A stretch of 64,000 nucleotides of DNA from RGIG3528 sp045616485 (lineage in GTDB: Bacteria > Bacillota > Clostridia > Lachnospirales > Lachnospiraceae). Below the pieces are notes generated by a model that searched no databases, was not told where the DNA came from, and saw nothing but the letters and a program-made list of their open reading frames with translations. Positions within the stretch are counted from its first letter, which is position 1. The number at the start of each line of letters is the position of its first letter. Positions 1-9,327 of the stretch are shown here, in pieces. The stretch spans positions 100,645 to 164,644 of the forward strand of contig JAZLGU010000027.1 in NCBI GenBank assembly GCA_045616485.1, written 5' to 3'. A program made the position numbers and the translations under genes.

Positions 1-1
1 G

Positions 2-2611
2 CACACCAATGCTATTCTTGGCTTTTTGAATATTGTGCTTAAGATCTTTGATGAGGAAAAGCCTGATTATGCTGCGGTTGCTTTTGATGTTCACGAGCCT
101 ACCTTCCGCCACAAGGAGTTTTCTGATTACAAGGGGCAGAGAAGGCCTATGGACGAATCCTTTTATACTCAGTTTCCTCCCCTTACTGAGCTTCTTCATG
201 CCATGGGGATTTTTACCATGGAGAAGGGAGGCTATGAGGCAGATGATCTTTTAGGAACAGTAGCTAAAATGGCTGAAAAGAAAGGCATTATTTCCACCAT
301 AGTTTCAGGAGATCATGACCTTTTACAGTTGGTAGACGATAATATCACCGTACGCATACCTACTACCAGAAAAGGCGTAACTACAATAGACAATTTTACT
401 CCCCAGGCTGTTTTTGAAAAATACCAGCTTAATCCTCTTCAGATTATTGAATTAAAGGGAATAGCAGGAGATTCTTCAGATAATTACAAGGGAGTAGAGG
501 GAATCGGTGAAAAGGGAGCCACTGAGCTTCTTATAAAATATGGCTCTATTCAGGGGATATACGATCACATTGATGAGCTTAAAGGGAAACAGCAGGAAAA
601 GCTTATTAAAGATAAGGAAAATGCTTTTTTCTGTAAATGGCTGGCTACCATAAAGACTGACTGCGAATTGGATTTCAGCTTTGAAAAGGCTGAATTACAT
701 GATATTTATACCAGGGAAGCCTATCTTAAAGTAAAAGAACTGGAAATGAAGTCTTTCTATGCCCGCTTTCCTGATAGTGTTAAGATTTCTCCGGCAGAGA
801 AAAAGGAGACTGTTAGGAACCTTATAACTCTCCCGGGAAAGGCAGTTGCAGTTTCGGATAAAGAAGGACTTTTAAAAGCGAAGGATACACTTTTAAAGTC
901 AAATGAATCTGCTTTTTCTTATTCTCATGTTTATTTAGGATGCGGAGAGACTGCCATTATAGCCCTTAGTATTGTAAATGAAAGTGGCTTTTACACTGTT
1001 TTTCCGGAAAATGATATTACTAAATCTGACATATCAGATCTATTAAATGCCCTTTCCGGCAAGGACAGGACCCTTTATTCCTTTGACGTAAAAGATATCA
1101 GTGATATTTTTGATAGGAGCAACAGGAAAAATATTAAGGATCTGAAACTGGCATTATACCTTTTAAATCCTGGAAAAGATGATTATACAGAGGCTGATAT
1201 AGCCAGAGATTATCTGGGCACCACTATACCGGAGCTTAAAGAAGTCCTGGGTAAAAAGACATTGGCTGAACAGCTTCAGGAAATAGACTTTACGGGTGAT
1301 GCCAGAAAAACGGGTACAGATATACTGGAGAGACATGCTAGCGTATTATTAAATGCTGCTCACGGCGTGCTTACCGAGCTTTTTGTAAAAGGCGTACTGA
1401 AACTGTACGACGAAGTAGAGATGCCCTGTCTTTTTGCCCTTAGAAATATGGAAAAAGCAGGTATATGTGTAGATAGAGACACTCTCTTAAAATACGGGGC
1501 TGATCTGTCTGAAAAGATAAAGTCTCTGGAAAAAGAAATATATGATTATGTAGGTGAAGTATTTAATATTAATTCACCAAAACAGCTGGGCGAAATTCTT
1601 TTTGAAAAGCTCAAGCTGCCAGGCGGTAAGAAAACAAAGACAGGATACTCTACAGCTGCCGATGTCTTGGAAAAGCTCAGGGTAGAAGAGCCACTGGTAG
1701 GTAAAATTCTTGATTACCGTCTCTATACAAAGCTTAAGGGTACTTATGCCGAAGGCATGGGAGCATATATTGAAAGTGATGGCAGGATTCATTGCCATTT
1801 CAATCAGACGGTCACAGCTACAGGACGTCTCTCATCCACAGATCCCAATCTGCAAAACATACCGGTAAGAAAGGATCTGGGCCGAGAGATAAGGAAAATG
1901 TTTGTAGCACCTAAAGGATATGTATTTTTGGATGCGGATTATTCCCAGATCGAGCTTAGGCTGTTAGCCTGTCTGTCGGGAGATGAGAGCCTTATAAATG
2001 CCTACAACGAAGGTGAGGATATTCATAAAATTACAGCATCCAAGGTATTTAATGTTCCTATGGAGGAGGTGACTCCTACCATGAGAAGTAATGCCAAGGC
2101 CGTAAACTTTGGTATTATTTATGGAATGAGTTCCTTTGGACTGGGACAGGAAATAAATGTTTCCAGAAAAGAAGCCGAAGAGTATATTAAGCAGTATTTT
2201 GAGACTTACCCTACCATAAAGAGATATCTGGATTCCCTGGTAGATGAAGCAAAAGAAAGCGGCATGTCTACCACATATTTTGGCAGAATACGTCCTATCA
2301 TCGAGCTTTCATCAAGTAACTTTATGGTACGATCTGCCGGAGAACGTATAGCCATGAATTCACCTATTCAGGGCACTGCAGCTGACATTATGAAGATTGC
2401 TTTGAAAAATGTCAGTGAGGCTTTGGAGGTATCAGGACTTGATGCAAGGATTCTTCTGCAGGTCCATGATGAACTGTTACTGGAAGTGAAAGAGGAGGAT
2501 CTTTTGCGTGTTACCAGAATAGTAAAAGAAGGCATGATTAAAGCGGCAGATATGAAAGTTAAACTGGAGGTGTCAGTAGAACATGGCACAAACTGGGATG
2601 AAGCCCATTAA
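2..2611 (+). CDS. polA: DNA polymerase I (5' end cut by window edge)
   Basis: DNA polymerase I fills gaps and removes RNA primers in replication and repair. The frame is open to the left edge (HTNAILGFLNIV precedes the first internal start-like codon), so roughly 30 N-terminal residues lie outside. The 5' nuclease domain comes first (GGYEADDLLG, GIAGDSSDN, GIGEKGA), then a degenerate 3'-5' exonuclease domain, then the polymerase domain with motif A (DADYSQIELR), the O-helix (RSNAKAVNFGIIYG) and motif C (QVHDELLLEV). The exonuclease domain has AFSYSH where proofreading enzymes have a DTE-type motif, so proofreading is probably lost, as in several Gram-positive PolA proteins. The gene overlaps coaE by 29 bp, implying cotranscription. 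Confidence 0.96.
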   Translation, partial: HTNAILGFLNIVLKIFDEEKPDYAAVAFDVHEPTFRHKEFSDYKGQRRPMDESFYTQFPPLTELLHAMGIFTMEKGGYEADDLLGTVAKMAEKKGIISTIVSGDHDLLQLVDDNITVRIPTTRKGVTTIDNFTPQAVFEKYQLNPLQIIELKGIAGDSSDNYKGVEGIGEKGATELLIKYGSIQGIYDHIDELKGKQQEKLIKDKENAFFCKWLATIKTDCELDFSFEKAELHDIYTREAYLKVKELEMKSFYARFPDSVKISPAEKKETVRNLITLPGKAVAVSDKEGLLKAKDTLLKSNESAFSYSHVYLGCGETAIIALSIVNESGFYTVFPENDITKSDISDLLNALSGKDRTLYSFDVKDISDIFDRSNRKNIKDLKLALYLLNPGKDDYTEADIARDYLGTTIPELKEVLGKKTLAEQLQEIDFTGDARKTGTDILERHASVLLNAAHGVLTELFVKGVLKLYDEVEMPCLFALRNMEKAGICVDRDTLLKYGADLSEKIKSLEKEIYDYVGEVFNINSPKQLGEILFEKLKLPGGKKTKTGYSTAADVLEKLRVEEPLVGKILDYRLYTKLKGTYAEGMGAYIESDGRIHCHFNQTVTATGRLSSTDPNLQNIPVRKDLGREIRKMFVAPKGYVFLDADYSQIELRLLACLSGDESLINAYNEGEDIHKITASKVFNVPMEEVTPTMRSNAKAVNFGIIYGMSSFGLGQEINVSRKEAEEYIKQYFETYPTIKRYLDSLVDEAKESGMSTTYFGRIRPIIELSSSNFMVRSAGERIAMNSPIQGTAADIMKIALKNVSEALEVSGLDARILLQVHDELLLEVKEEDLLRVTRIVKEGMIKAADMKVKLEVSVEHGTNWDEAH

Positions 2612-3221
2612 TGAAAGCAAAAAAATAATCATTGGCATTACCGGTGGAGCGGGTTCCGGCAAGTCTACGATTGTAGAAGAGTTGAAAAAACATTATGACA
2701 TTGACTTTATGCACTGCGATATCATTGCGCATGAGTTAATGGAGCCCGGAAGGCCCACATATAAAGCCTTGGTAAAGGAGTACGGAGCTGAGATTTTATC
2801 AGATGGCGTGGGCTCTGCCATTGACAGAAAGAAGCTTACAGACAGTGTAAGCAGACATAGTGATGGTTTTGAAGGCCTTAATGCTCTTACACATCCCGGA
2901 GTAATAAGAGAAGTTAAAAATCGAATAAAGGCATCGGATAAGGCCATCATAATTATAGAAGCAGCCTTACTTATCGAAGCCGGTATGACTAAAATGTGTG
3001 ATGATGTGTGGTATATATATGCAGATACTAAGGAGCGCATTGCCCGTATGAAGGCTTCCAGAGGCTGGAGCGATGAGAAAATAAATATAACTCTTTCCCA
3101 TCAGCTGTCCCATCAGGAATTTTTAAGTAATACCACCTTTACAGTGACCAATCATGACGGCGACAAAAAAGGACCGGAAGATGCTGTAAAAAGAGTGGAA
3201 TTCTTACTTGATAGAAAGTAG
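2583..3221 (+). CDS. coaE: dephospho-CoA kinase
   Basis: This enzyme phosphorylates the 3'-hydroxyl of dephospho-CoA, the last step of coenzyme A synthesis in the cytoplasm. A P-loop, GGAGSGKST, is seen at residues 21-29, followed by the family's HCDIIAHEL region and the substrate-lid segment ending in ARMKASRGWSDE. The length of 212 aa is normal (about 200). The start inside the 3' end of polA has a GGAGG 12 nt upstream; a second ATG at codon 6 is possible. polA-coaE is a frequent neighbour pair in Firmicutes. Confidence 0.95.
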   Translation: MAQTGMKPINESKKIIIGITGGAGSGKSTIVEELKKHYDIDFMHCDIIAHELMEPGRPTYKALVKEYGAEILSDGVGSAIDRKKLTDSVSRHSDGFEGLNALTHPGVIREVKNRIKASDKAIIIIEAALLIEAGMTKMCDDVWYIYADTKERIARMKASRGWSDEKINITLSHQLSHQEFLSNTTFTVTNHDGDKKGPEDAVKRVEFLLDRK

Positions 3222-3230
3222 TTATTTTAC

Positions 3231-3259
3231 TTGCACCGGAATGAAATAATTGTTAAAAT
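3231..3259 (+). promoter_or_regulatory. possible sigma-A promoter for the FtsA-like gene
   Basis: TTGCAC (3231-3236) and TAAAAT (3254-3259) are separated by 17 bp in the 94-bp gap between coaE and the next gene. The -35 match is weak (3 of 6) and the -10 good (5 of 6). No terminator is evident in the gap. Confidence 0.35.
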
Positions 3260-3315
3260 AATTTATTAAGTTAAAGCAGTTAAGTATTTTCATAAGTATA
3301 CCTAAGGAGTGAGTT

Positions 3316-5334
3316 ATGAATAGCAATCAGCTTGTTTTTGGCTTGGATATTGGTACCAGAAGTGTTGTGGGAACAGTAGGCTATAAAAAGAATGTTAATG
3401 ATTTTAACGTGCTTGCCCATACTGTTAAATTGCATGATACCAGAGCTATGATGGATGGACAGATCCATGACATAGGTCGTGTAGCTGAGACCATTAAAGA
3501 AGTAAAAAGAAATCTTGAAAAACAGCTGGATGACACGACTCTTTCTGAAGTTTGTATTGCAGCTGCCGGACGTGTACTTAAGACTATTACCGTCAAAGCA
3601 GAAGAAGTTTTTCCTGAGGAAATGCTGATTAACGAGGAGACTATCAGAGCCCTGGAATTAAAGGGTGTTGAAAGTGCCTATGCGGAGATTAAAAAGCAGA
3701 CCAAAGACGAGAAAATTAATTATTACTGTGTAGCATATACAGTTATTCACTATTATCTTAATGATTTTCAGATATCTAATCTGGCAGATCATAAGGCCTA
3801 CAAAATATCAGCCGAAGTGCTGGCTACATTCCTTCCTGATGAAGTAATTGAAGGACTTTATACAGCAGTTGATAAAGCAGGATTAAAGGTAGCCAATCTT
3901 ACACTTGAGCCTATTGCTGCCATAATGGTAGCCATCCCTGAGAACTACAGACTCCTTAATATTGCTCTGGTGGATGTAGGCGCAGGTACCAGCGATATTT
4001 GTATTACAAAGGACGGAAGTGTAATAGCCTATGGCATGATACCTATGGCAGGAGATTCGCTTACAGAGGTTATTTCAGGCAATCATTTAGTGGATTTTAA
4101 AACAGCTGAGGATATTAAGCTTCAGTCTGCCACAAAGAAAAAATCCATATCCTATAAGGATATTATGGGACTTAAGCAGTCCATTACCCCTGCTGATGTC
4201 AGAACAGAGCTGGAGCCCCAGGTGGCTACCATGACAAAGCTTGTGGCTGATAAGATTAAAGAGCTTAATGGCGGCAAGGCTGTCAGTGCCGTATTTGTTG
4301 TAGGTGGCGGTGGTAAAGTGGCAGGCTATACAGAAAGCCTGGCTAAGGCTCTCGGCATTGCGAAAGAGCGTGTGGCCCTTAGAGGCGAAGAAGTTATGGG
4401 CTCCATACACTTTAATGATCCCGGTATTAAAAAAGATCCTATGCTGGTTACACCTGTTGGTATCTGTCTCAACTATTATGAGAATAAAAACAGCTTTATA
4501 TTTGTAAATCTTAACAAGGACTCTGTGAAGCTTTACGATAACAACAGACTTACTGTAATAGATGCTGCCATAGCAGCAGGCTACCCTAATGATAATCTTT
4601 TCCCAAGACGCGGCAAGGCTCTGAATTTTACACTGAATGGAGCTGCACGAATGGTAAGAGGTGAGCTGGGTGAGCCGGCTACCATTACAGTTAATGGTAA
4701 GCCTGCTTCAGCCAATACCCCTATTTCTCCCAATGATGAGATTAAGATTAAAAAATCCACTCAGGGAAAGGATGCTCAGTATGAAGTCAGCCGCTTACCT
4801 GAATTCAAAGCTGATATTAAGTTTATAGTAAATGGAAAAACAGTTACCTGCCCTAAGTTTATCAAGGCCAACAATCAGCTGGTATCAGGCTTTTATGGTA
4901 TAAAAGAAGGAGACAGACTGGAGATACTGGACTATTATACTCTAAAGCAGGTTATGGAATTTCTGGACATGCCATATAAAGAAGGCATGCAGGTAAACAA
5001 TGAAGAGGCTAATGAAGATACCAAGGTCTATGAGAATTTTAAAGTAGAGACTGAGCCTAAACACACTGTAAATGAGGAGCAGGAGGAGACTCTATATAAT
5101 GAGCCTGAAAAGCCGGCAGCTTCCAATAACAGGATTACTTTAAGTGTTAATAAAGCTCCTGTAGTACTGGAAGGCAAGACAGAGTATCGTCTGGTTGATG
5201 TGCTGGATGTATATCCTTTTGATATGACTGTTTCTCACGGTCGTGACATTGTATTAAAAATTAACGGAAAGACTGCCCAGTTTATAGATATAGTAAAAGA
5301 TACAGATCAGATAGATATGTATTGGGTAGATTAA
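3316..5334 (+). CDS. FtsA-like actin-fold ATPase with long C-terminal extension
   Basis: An actin/Hsp70-fold ATPase of the FtsA/PilM group. It has phosphate-1 (GLDIGTRSVVG, about residues 9-19), phosphate-2 (LVDVGAGTSD, 218-227) and adenosine-type (VVGGGGKVAG, about 328-337) motifs. At 672 aa it is some 250 residues longer than ordinary FtsA (about 420), and it lacks the terminal amphipathic membrane helix. The extension from about residue 430 holds three stretches of the form VNGK-x-x-x...DEI/DRL/DQI, suggestive of repeated beta-grasp-like units. The start has AAGGAGTG 8 nt upstream. It may act in cell division or shape, but genuine ftsA/ftsZ context is absent, so the exact role is open. Confidence 0.72.
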   Translation: MNSNQLVFGLDIGTRSVVGTVGYKKNVNDFNVLAHTVKLHDTRAMMDGQIHDIGRVAETIKEVKRNLEKQLDDTTLSEVCIAAAGRVLKTITVKAEEVFPEEMLINEETIRALELKGVESAYAEIKKQTKDEKINYYCVAYTVIHYYLNDFQISNLADHKAYKISAEVLATFLPDEVIEGLYTAVDKAGLKVANLTLEPIAAIMVAIPENYRLLNIALVDVGAGTSDICITKDGSVIAYGMIPMAGDSLTEVISGNHLVDFKTAEDIKLQSATKKKSISYKDIMGLKQSITPADVRTELEPQVATMTKLVADKIKELNGGKAVSAVFVVGGGGKVAGYTESLAKALGIAKERVALRGEEVMGSIHFNDPGIKKDPMLVTPVGICLNYYENKNSFIFVNLNKDSVKLYDNNRLTVIDAAIAAGYPNDNLFPRRGKALNFTLNGAARMVRGELGEPATITVNGKPASANTPISPNDEIKIKKSTQGKDAQYEVSRLPEFKADIKFIVNGKTVTCPKFIKANNQLVSGFYGIKEGDRLEILDYYTLKQVMEFLDMPYKEGMQVNNEEANEDTKVYENFKVETEPKHTVNEEQEETLYNEPEKPAASNNRITLSVNKAPVVLEGKTEYRLVDVLDVYPFDMTVSHGRDIVLKINGKTAQFIDIVKDTDQIDMYWVD

Positions 5335-5346
5335 TTTAGGTATTTT

Positions 5347-6156
5347 ATGAAAATTTGTAGTTTATCCTCCGGTAGTGATGGAAACTGCGTTCTTGTCCGT
5401 TCAGAATGCACCAATATTCTTATTGATGCGGGTATAAGCGGTAAAAAAATAATTGAACGCCTTTCCGATTTAGGTATTTCTCCGGATGACATTGATGCAC
5501 TTTTAGTTACCCACGAGCACACGGATCATATAAAAAGTGTGGGAGTACTGGCCAGAAAGCCCGGTGTACAGATATTCGGGTCCCAGGGCACTATTGATGC
5601 CTGCCTTTATGGAAAAAATTCCATAGGCAAGGTAAATATGAGTCTTATTAATATAATTGAGTACGATAAGCCATTTATGGTAGGAGATATTTTGGTAACA
5701 CCTTTCAGGATTACTCATGATGCCAAAGAGCCTACAGCCTATACTTTTACCAAAGGCAGTGAAAAAATCGGCTTTGCTACTGACCTGGGCTTTACCAATG
5801 ATTATATAAAAAAGCATTTGCTGGGCTCACAGGTTTTATATATCGAAAGCAATCACGATGTACAGATGCTAGAGGTGGGCAGCTACCCCTTTGCACTGAA
5901 GGAAAGAATTAAAAGTGAATTCGGACATCTGTCCAATGAATCTTGCGCCAAATTTATTGTAGATATCTGTAAAAGCCAGGATGTTCATATAAAAGATGTT
6001 ATTTTAGCCCATCTTAGTGAAGAAAATAATTTTCCTGAGCTGGCGTATGAGACTACCATGGCAGAGATGAAGATGCACCTTGATGTAAGCCTTCATCCCC
6101 GTATTCATGTAGCTCCCAGATATGAAGTGTCCTACATAGCAGACACAAAGGCATAA
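5347..6156 (+). CDS. MBL-fold metallo-hydrolase, WalJ/YycJ type
   Basis: A metallo-beta-lactamase-fold phosphoesterase of the YycJ/WalJ family. It opens with the family hallmark SSGSDGNCVLV, carries the zinc-binding HEHTDH at residues 56-61, and has later metal ligands in THDAKEPTAY, DLGF, ESNHD and LAHLSEENN. The 269-aa length matches the family (about 265). WalJ proteins are cytoplasmic 5'-exonuclease-like enzymes linked to coordination of replication and cell-wall signalling in Firmicutes. Here the usual walRK neighbours are missing and it follows the FtsA-like gene by 12 bp, so the two are probably cotranscribed. Confidence 0.88.
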   Translation: MKICSLSSGSDGNCVLVRSECTNILIDAGISGKKIIERLSDLGISPDDIDALLVTHEHTDHIKSVGVLARKPGVQIFGSQGTIDACLYGKNSIGKVNMSLINIIEYDKPFMVGDILVTPFRITHDAKEPTAYTFTKGSEKIGFATDLGFTNDYIKKHLLGSQVLYIESNHDVQMLEVGSYPFALKERIKSEFGHLSNESCAKFIVDICKSQDVHIKDVILAHLSEENNFPELAYETTMAEMKMHLDVSLHPRIHVAPRYEVSYIADTKA

Positions 6157-6195
6157 AAAAATAAAAGATTTACTATATGGAAAGGACTTAAACAC

Positions 6196-6468
6196 ATGAA
6201 AAGAGCAGTTATTACGGTAGTAGGTAAGGATTCAGTAGGTATTATAGCAAAGACTTGCACATACCTTGCAGAGAATAAAGTTAACATTCTTGATATTTCC
6301 CAGACTATTGTCCAGGAATTTTTCAACATGATGATGATTGTTGATATTTCTGCAATGGATAAAGACTTTATGTCTGTTGCTACCGACCTTGAGGAGCTGG
6401 GCACATCCATCGGCGTTTCCATTAAGATTCAGCGTGAAGATATTTTCGACATGATGCACAGAATATAA
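6196..6468 (+). CDS. ACT-domain protein (UPF0237 family)
   Basis: A 90-aa stand-alone ACT domain starting MKRAVITVVGKDSVGIIAK, typical of the UPF0237 group (related to GcvR-like regulators). ACT domains bind small ligands, often amino acids, and signal allosterically. It is followed 13 bp later by an UPF0210/PFL-family gene; this pair is conserved in many Gram-positive genomes, suggesting the ACT protein regulates or accompanies that partner. The ligand is unknown. Confidence 0.85.
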   Translation: MKRAVITVVGKDSVGIIAKTCTYLAENKVNILDISQTIVQEFFNMMMIVDISAMDKDFMSVATDLEELGTSIGVSIKIQREDIFDMMHRI

Positions 6469-6481
6469 TAAGGAGCGCATA

Positions 6482-7846
6482 ATGATTAACAGACAAGAAG
6501 TAATTGAAACCAATAAAATGATTGAAGAAAGTCTTTTGGACGTTCGTACCATTACTCTCGGTATTAGTCTCTTAGACTGTATCGACGCAGACCTTAAGAC
6601 CTGCTGCCGGAAGATTTATGATAAGATCACAACAGTAGCAAAGGACTTGGTAAAGACAGGACAGTTTATCGAAAAGGAATATCAGATCCCCATTGTCAAC
6701 AAAAGAATTTCCGTTACCCCCATTGCTCTTGTTGGTGGAGCCTGCTGCAAGACTCCTTCTGACTTTGTAGAGATTGCGAAGACTCTTGATAAAGCTGCTA
6801 AAACAGTAGGAGTCAATTTCCTGGGTGGTTATTCAGCCCTTGTTTCCAAAGGAATGACTCCGGCAGAAAAGAATCTTATTCTTTCCATTCCTGAAGCTCT
6901 TTCCTGTACGGATTTAGTATGTTCTTCAGTAAATGTAGGCTCTACTAAGACCGGTATAAATATGGATGCAGTGCGTTTACTGGGTGAAATTGTATTAAAG
7001 ACAGCCGAGTACACAAAGGATAAGGACTGCCTGGGCTGTGCCAAGCTTGTAATTTTCTGCAATGCTCCGGATGATAATCCATTTATGGCAGGTGCTTTTC
7101 ACGGTGTTACTGAAGCTGATGCCATCATTAATGTAGGTGTTTCCGGCCCCGGCGTAGTAAAGACAGCTCTTGAAAAAGTTCGTGGCGAAAGCTTCGAAGT
7201 ATTATGTGAGACTATTAAAAAGACAGCATTTAAGATAACAAGAGTAGGCCAGCTGGTAGCAAAGGAAGCTTCTGAGATGCTTCGCATTCCATTTGGTATT
7301 GTGGACCTTTCATTGGCTCCTACCCCTGCTATTGGTGACTCTGTAGCAGATATTCTTAAGGAAATTGGTTTAGAGCATCCGGGCGCACCTGGTACAACAG
7401 CTGCTCTGGCTCTTCTTAACGATCAGGTAAAGAAGGGTGGCGTTATGGCTTCTTCTTACGTGGGCGGTCTTTCAGGCGCATTTATCCCTGTATCTGAAGA
7501 TCAGGGTATGATAGACGCAGTTGAAGCAGGTGCTCTTACTCTTGAAAAGCTGGAAGCCATGACATGTGTATGCTCTGTTGGCCTTGATATGATTGCTATT
7601 CCCGGAGATACATCTGCAGCTACCATTTCCGGTATTATTGCAGATGAGACAGCTATAGGCATGATTAATCAGAAAACCACAGCAGTAAGACTTATTCCTG
7701 TTATAGGAAAGACTGTAGGTGAGACCGTTGAATTTGGTGGTCTTTTGGGATATGCGCCTATTATGCCTGTCAATAGATTTGACTGCAGTGCCTTTGTTAA
7801 TCGCACAGGCAGAATCCCTGCACCTATTCATTCCTTCAAGAACTAA
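6482..7846 (+). CDS. UPF0210 / DUF711 (PFL-family) protein
   Basis: A 454-aa protein of the DUF711/UPF0210 family, often labelled PFL family because of a fold relationship to pyruvate formate-lyase. Recognisable stretches are ETNKMIEESLLDVRTITLGI at the N-terminus, CTDLVCSSVNVGSTKTGINM in the middle and NRTGRIPAPIHSFKN at the C-terminus, all standard for the family. Length is normal (about 450). I see no glycyl-radical loop that would make it an active formate-lyase. The biochemical function is not established. The RBS is AAGGAG 8 nt before ATG. Confidence 0.88.
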   Translation: MINRQEVIETNKMIEESLLDVRTITLGISLLDCIDADLKTCCRKIYDKITTVAKDLVKTGQFIEKEYQIPIVNKRISVTPIALVGGACCKTPSDFVEIAKTLDKAAKTVGVNFLGGYSALVSKGMTPAEKNLILSIPEALSCTDLVCSSVNVGSTKTGINMDAVRLLGEIVLKTAEYTKDKDCLGCAKLVIFCNAPDDNPFMAGAFHGVTEADAIINVGVSGPGVVKTALEKVRGESFEVLCETIKKTAFKITRVGQLVAKEASEMLRIPFGIVDLSLAPTPAIGDSVADILKEIGLEHPGAPGTTAALALLNDQVKKGGVMASSYVGGLSGAFIPVSEDQGMIDAVEAGALTLEKLEAMTCVCSVGLDMIAIPGDTSAATISGIIADETAIGMINQKTTAVRLIPVIGKTVGETVEFGGLLGYAPIMPVNRFDCSAFVNRTGRIPAPIHSFKN

Positions 7847-7869
7847 AAAACAATAAAGAAGGCATTACT

Positions 7870-9315
7870 ATGGATTTTTTAAAGAATATTGATTATAAAA
7901 ACGTACTTAAAATTTTTACTGACCTTTGTGCTATACCTCACGGATCAGGAAATGTAAAGGAAATCTCTGATTATATTTTTGACTATGCCAAGAAACAGGG
8001 AGTAGAAGCAAGACAGGACGAAGCATTAAATGTAGTAGCATTTCTTCCTGCTACAAAAGGATATGAAGATAAGCCTGCTGTTATGTTACAGGGCCATATG
8101 GATATGGTATGTGAAAAAGACGCTGACTGTACTCATGATTTTACAAAAGATCCACTGGATCTCTTTGTAGAAGATGGCTGGCTGGGAGCTCACGGCACTA
8201 CCCTTGGCGGCGATGATGGCGCAGCAGTAGCTATTATGATGGCGATGATGGCTGATAAAGATTTTTCACATCCTGCCCTGGAGCTTATTATTACTACTGA
8301 TGAAGAGACAGGCATGGATGGTGCCAAAGCTCTTGACTGTTCAGATTTAAAGGCTAAGTATCTGGTAAATCTTGATTCTGAGCAGGAAGGTATTTACACC
8401 TGCGGATGTGCAGGCGGCGAAAGAGTATCTGTTTCCTTCCCTATGGAGTGTACTGATTTTACAGGCACCGTAATTAATCTTAAGGTTTGCGGCCTTCAGG
8501 GCGGTCATTCCGGCGTAGAGATAGATAAAAACAGATGTAATGCCAATAAGGCTATGGCACGTTTCCTTTTCACATTAAGAGAGGAAGTGGGATTTGCCCT
8601 GGCTGATATTCATGGTGGAAAGCTGGATAATGCTATTCCCCGTGAAAGCTTTGCTACAATTGTAGTACCGATGTTTGACGAAAAAGTATTTATGGATGCT
8701 TTCAATAAAGTTAAAGCAATCTATAAGTATGAGCTGTCAGCCACAGAGCCAAATGCAGATATTGAGCTTAGCATTGGTTCTGCAGAGGAAACCGCAGTAT
8801 TTAATGATACTTCCACAGAGAAGCTTTTATATTTCCTTATTAATTGCCCTAACGGTGTTCAGAAAATGAGCGGTAAGATGGCAGGTCTTGTAGAAAGCAG
8901 TCTGAATCTTGGTATCCTGTATACCAGTGAATTTTTGGCAGTTATCAGATTCTCCTTAAGATCCTCTATTTACTCCTATAGAGAGTTCATGAGAAACAGA
9001 ATCGCGTATCTTGCAGAAGTAATAGGCGGTGAGACAGAAGTAGAAGGAGGCTATCCGGGATGGGATTACCAGGTAGACACTCATTTACAGAAAACTTTTG
9101 CAGAGCTCTACAGAAAAGAGTACGAGAAGGAGCCTGTAATGGCTGTTATACATGCAGGACTTGAATGCGGCCTTATATCTGATAAGATGCCGGGACTTGA
9201 CATAATATCCATTGGTCCTGACATGAAGGATATTCATAGCCCAAATGAAAGACTGAATCTTGAATCAGTAGTCAGAATATACAAATTCGTTGAAAAATTA
9301 GTAGTTGAGCTGTAA
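7870..9315 (+). CDS. pepD: aminoacyl-histidine dipeptidase (M20 family)
   Basis: A cytoplasmic zinc dipeptidase of the PepD subgroup of peptidase family M20, hydrolysing Xaa-His and other dipeptides. Metal-binding and catalytic motifs are present: GHMDMVCEK (75-83), GGDDGAAVA and TTDEETGMDGA, plus a C-terminal HAGLECG that supplies a metal-ligand region. The dimerisation/lid domain is intact and the length (481 aa) equals that of family members. The next gene follows after 12 bp, so they may be cotranscribed although functionally unrelated. Confidence 0.93.
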   Translation: MDFLKNIDYKNVLKIFTDLCAIPHGSGNVKEISDYIFDYAKKQGVEARQDEALNVVAFLPATKGYEDKPAVMLQGHMDMVCEKDADCTHDFTKDPLDLFVEDGWLGAHGTTLGGDDGAAVAIMMAMMADKDFSHPALELIITTDEETGMDGAKALDCSDLKAKYLVNLDSEQEGIYTCGCAGGERVSVSFPMECTDFTGTVINLKVCGLQGGHSGVEIDKNRCNANKAMARFLFTLREEVGFALADIHGGKLDNAIPRESFATIVVPMFDEKVFMDAFNKVKAIYKYELSATEPNADIELSIGSAEETAVFNDTSTEKLLYFLINCPNGVQKMSGKMAGLVESSLNLGILYTSEFLAVIRFSLRSSIYSYREFMRNRIAYLAEVIGGETEVEGGYPGWDYQVDTHLQKTFAELYRKEYEKEPVMAVIHAGLECGLISDKMPGLDIISIGPDMKDIHSPNERLNLESVVRIYKFVEKLVVEL

Positions 9316-9327
9316 GTTGGAGGTAGA

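Noticed and set aside
26..28. TTG as the start of polA
   Set aside because: The frame continues upstream to the window edge with conserved PolA residues (HTNAILGF), so this is an internal codon of a truncated gene.
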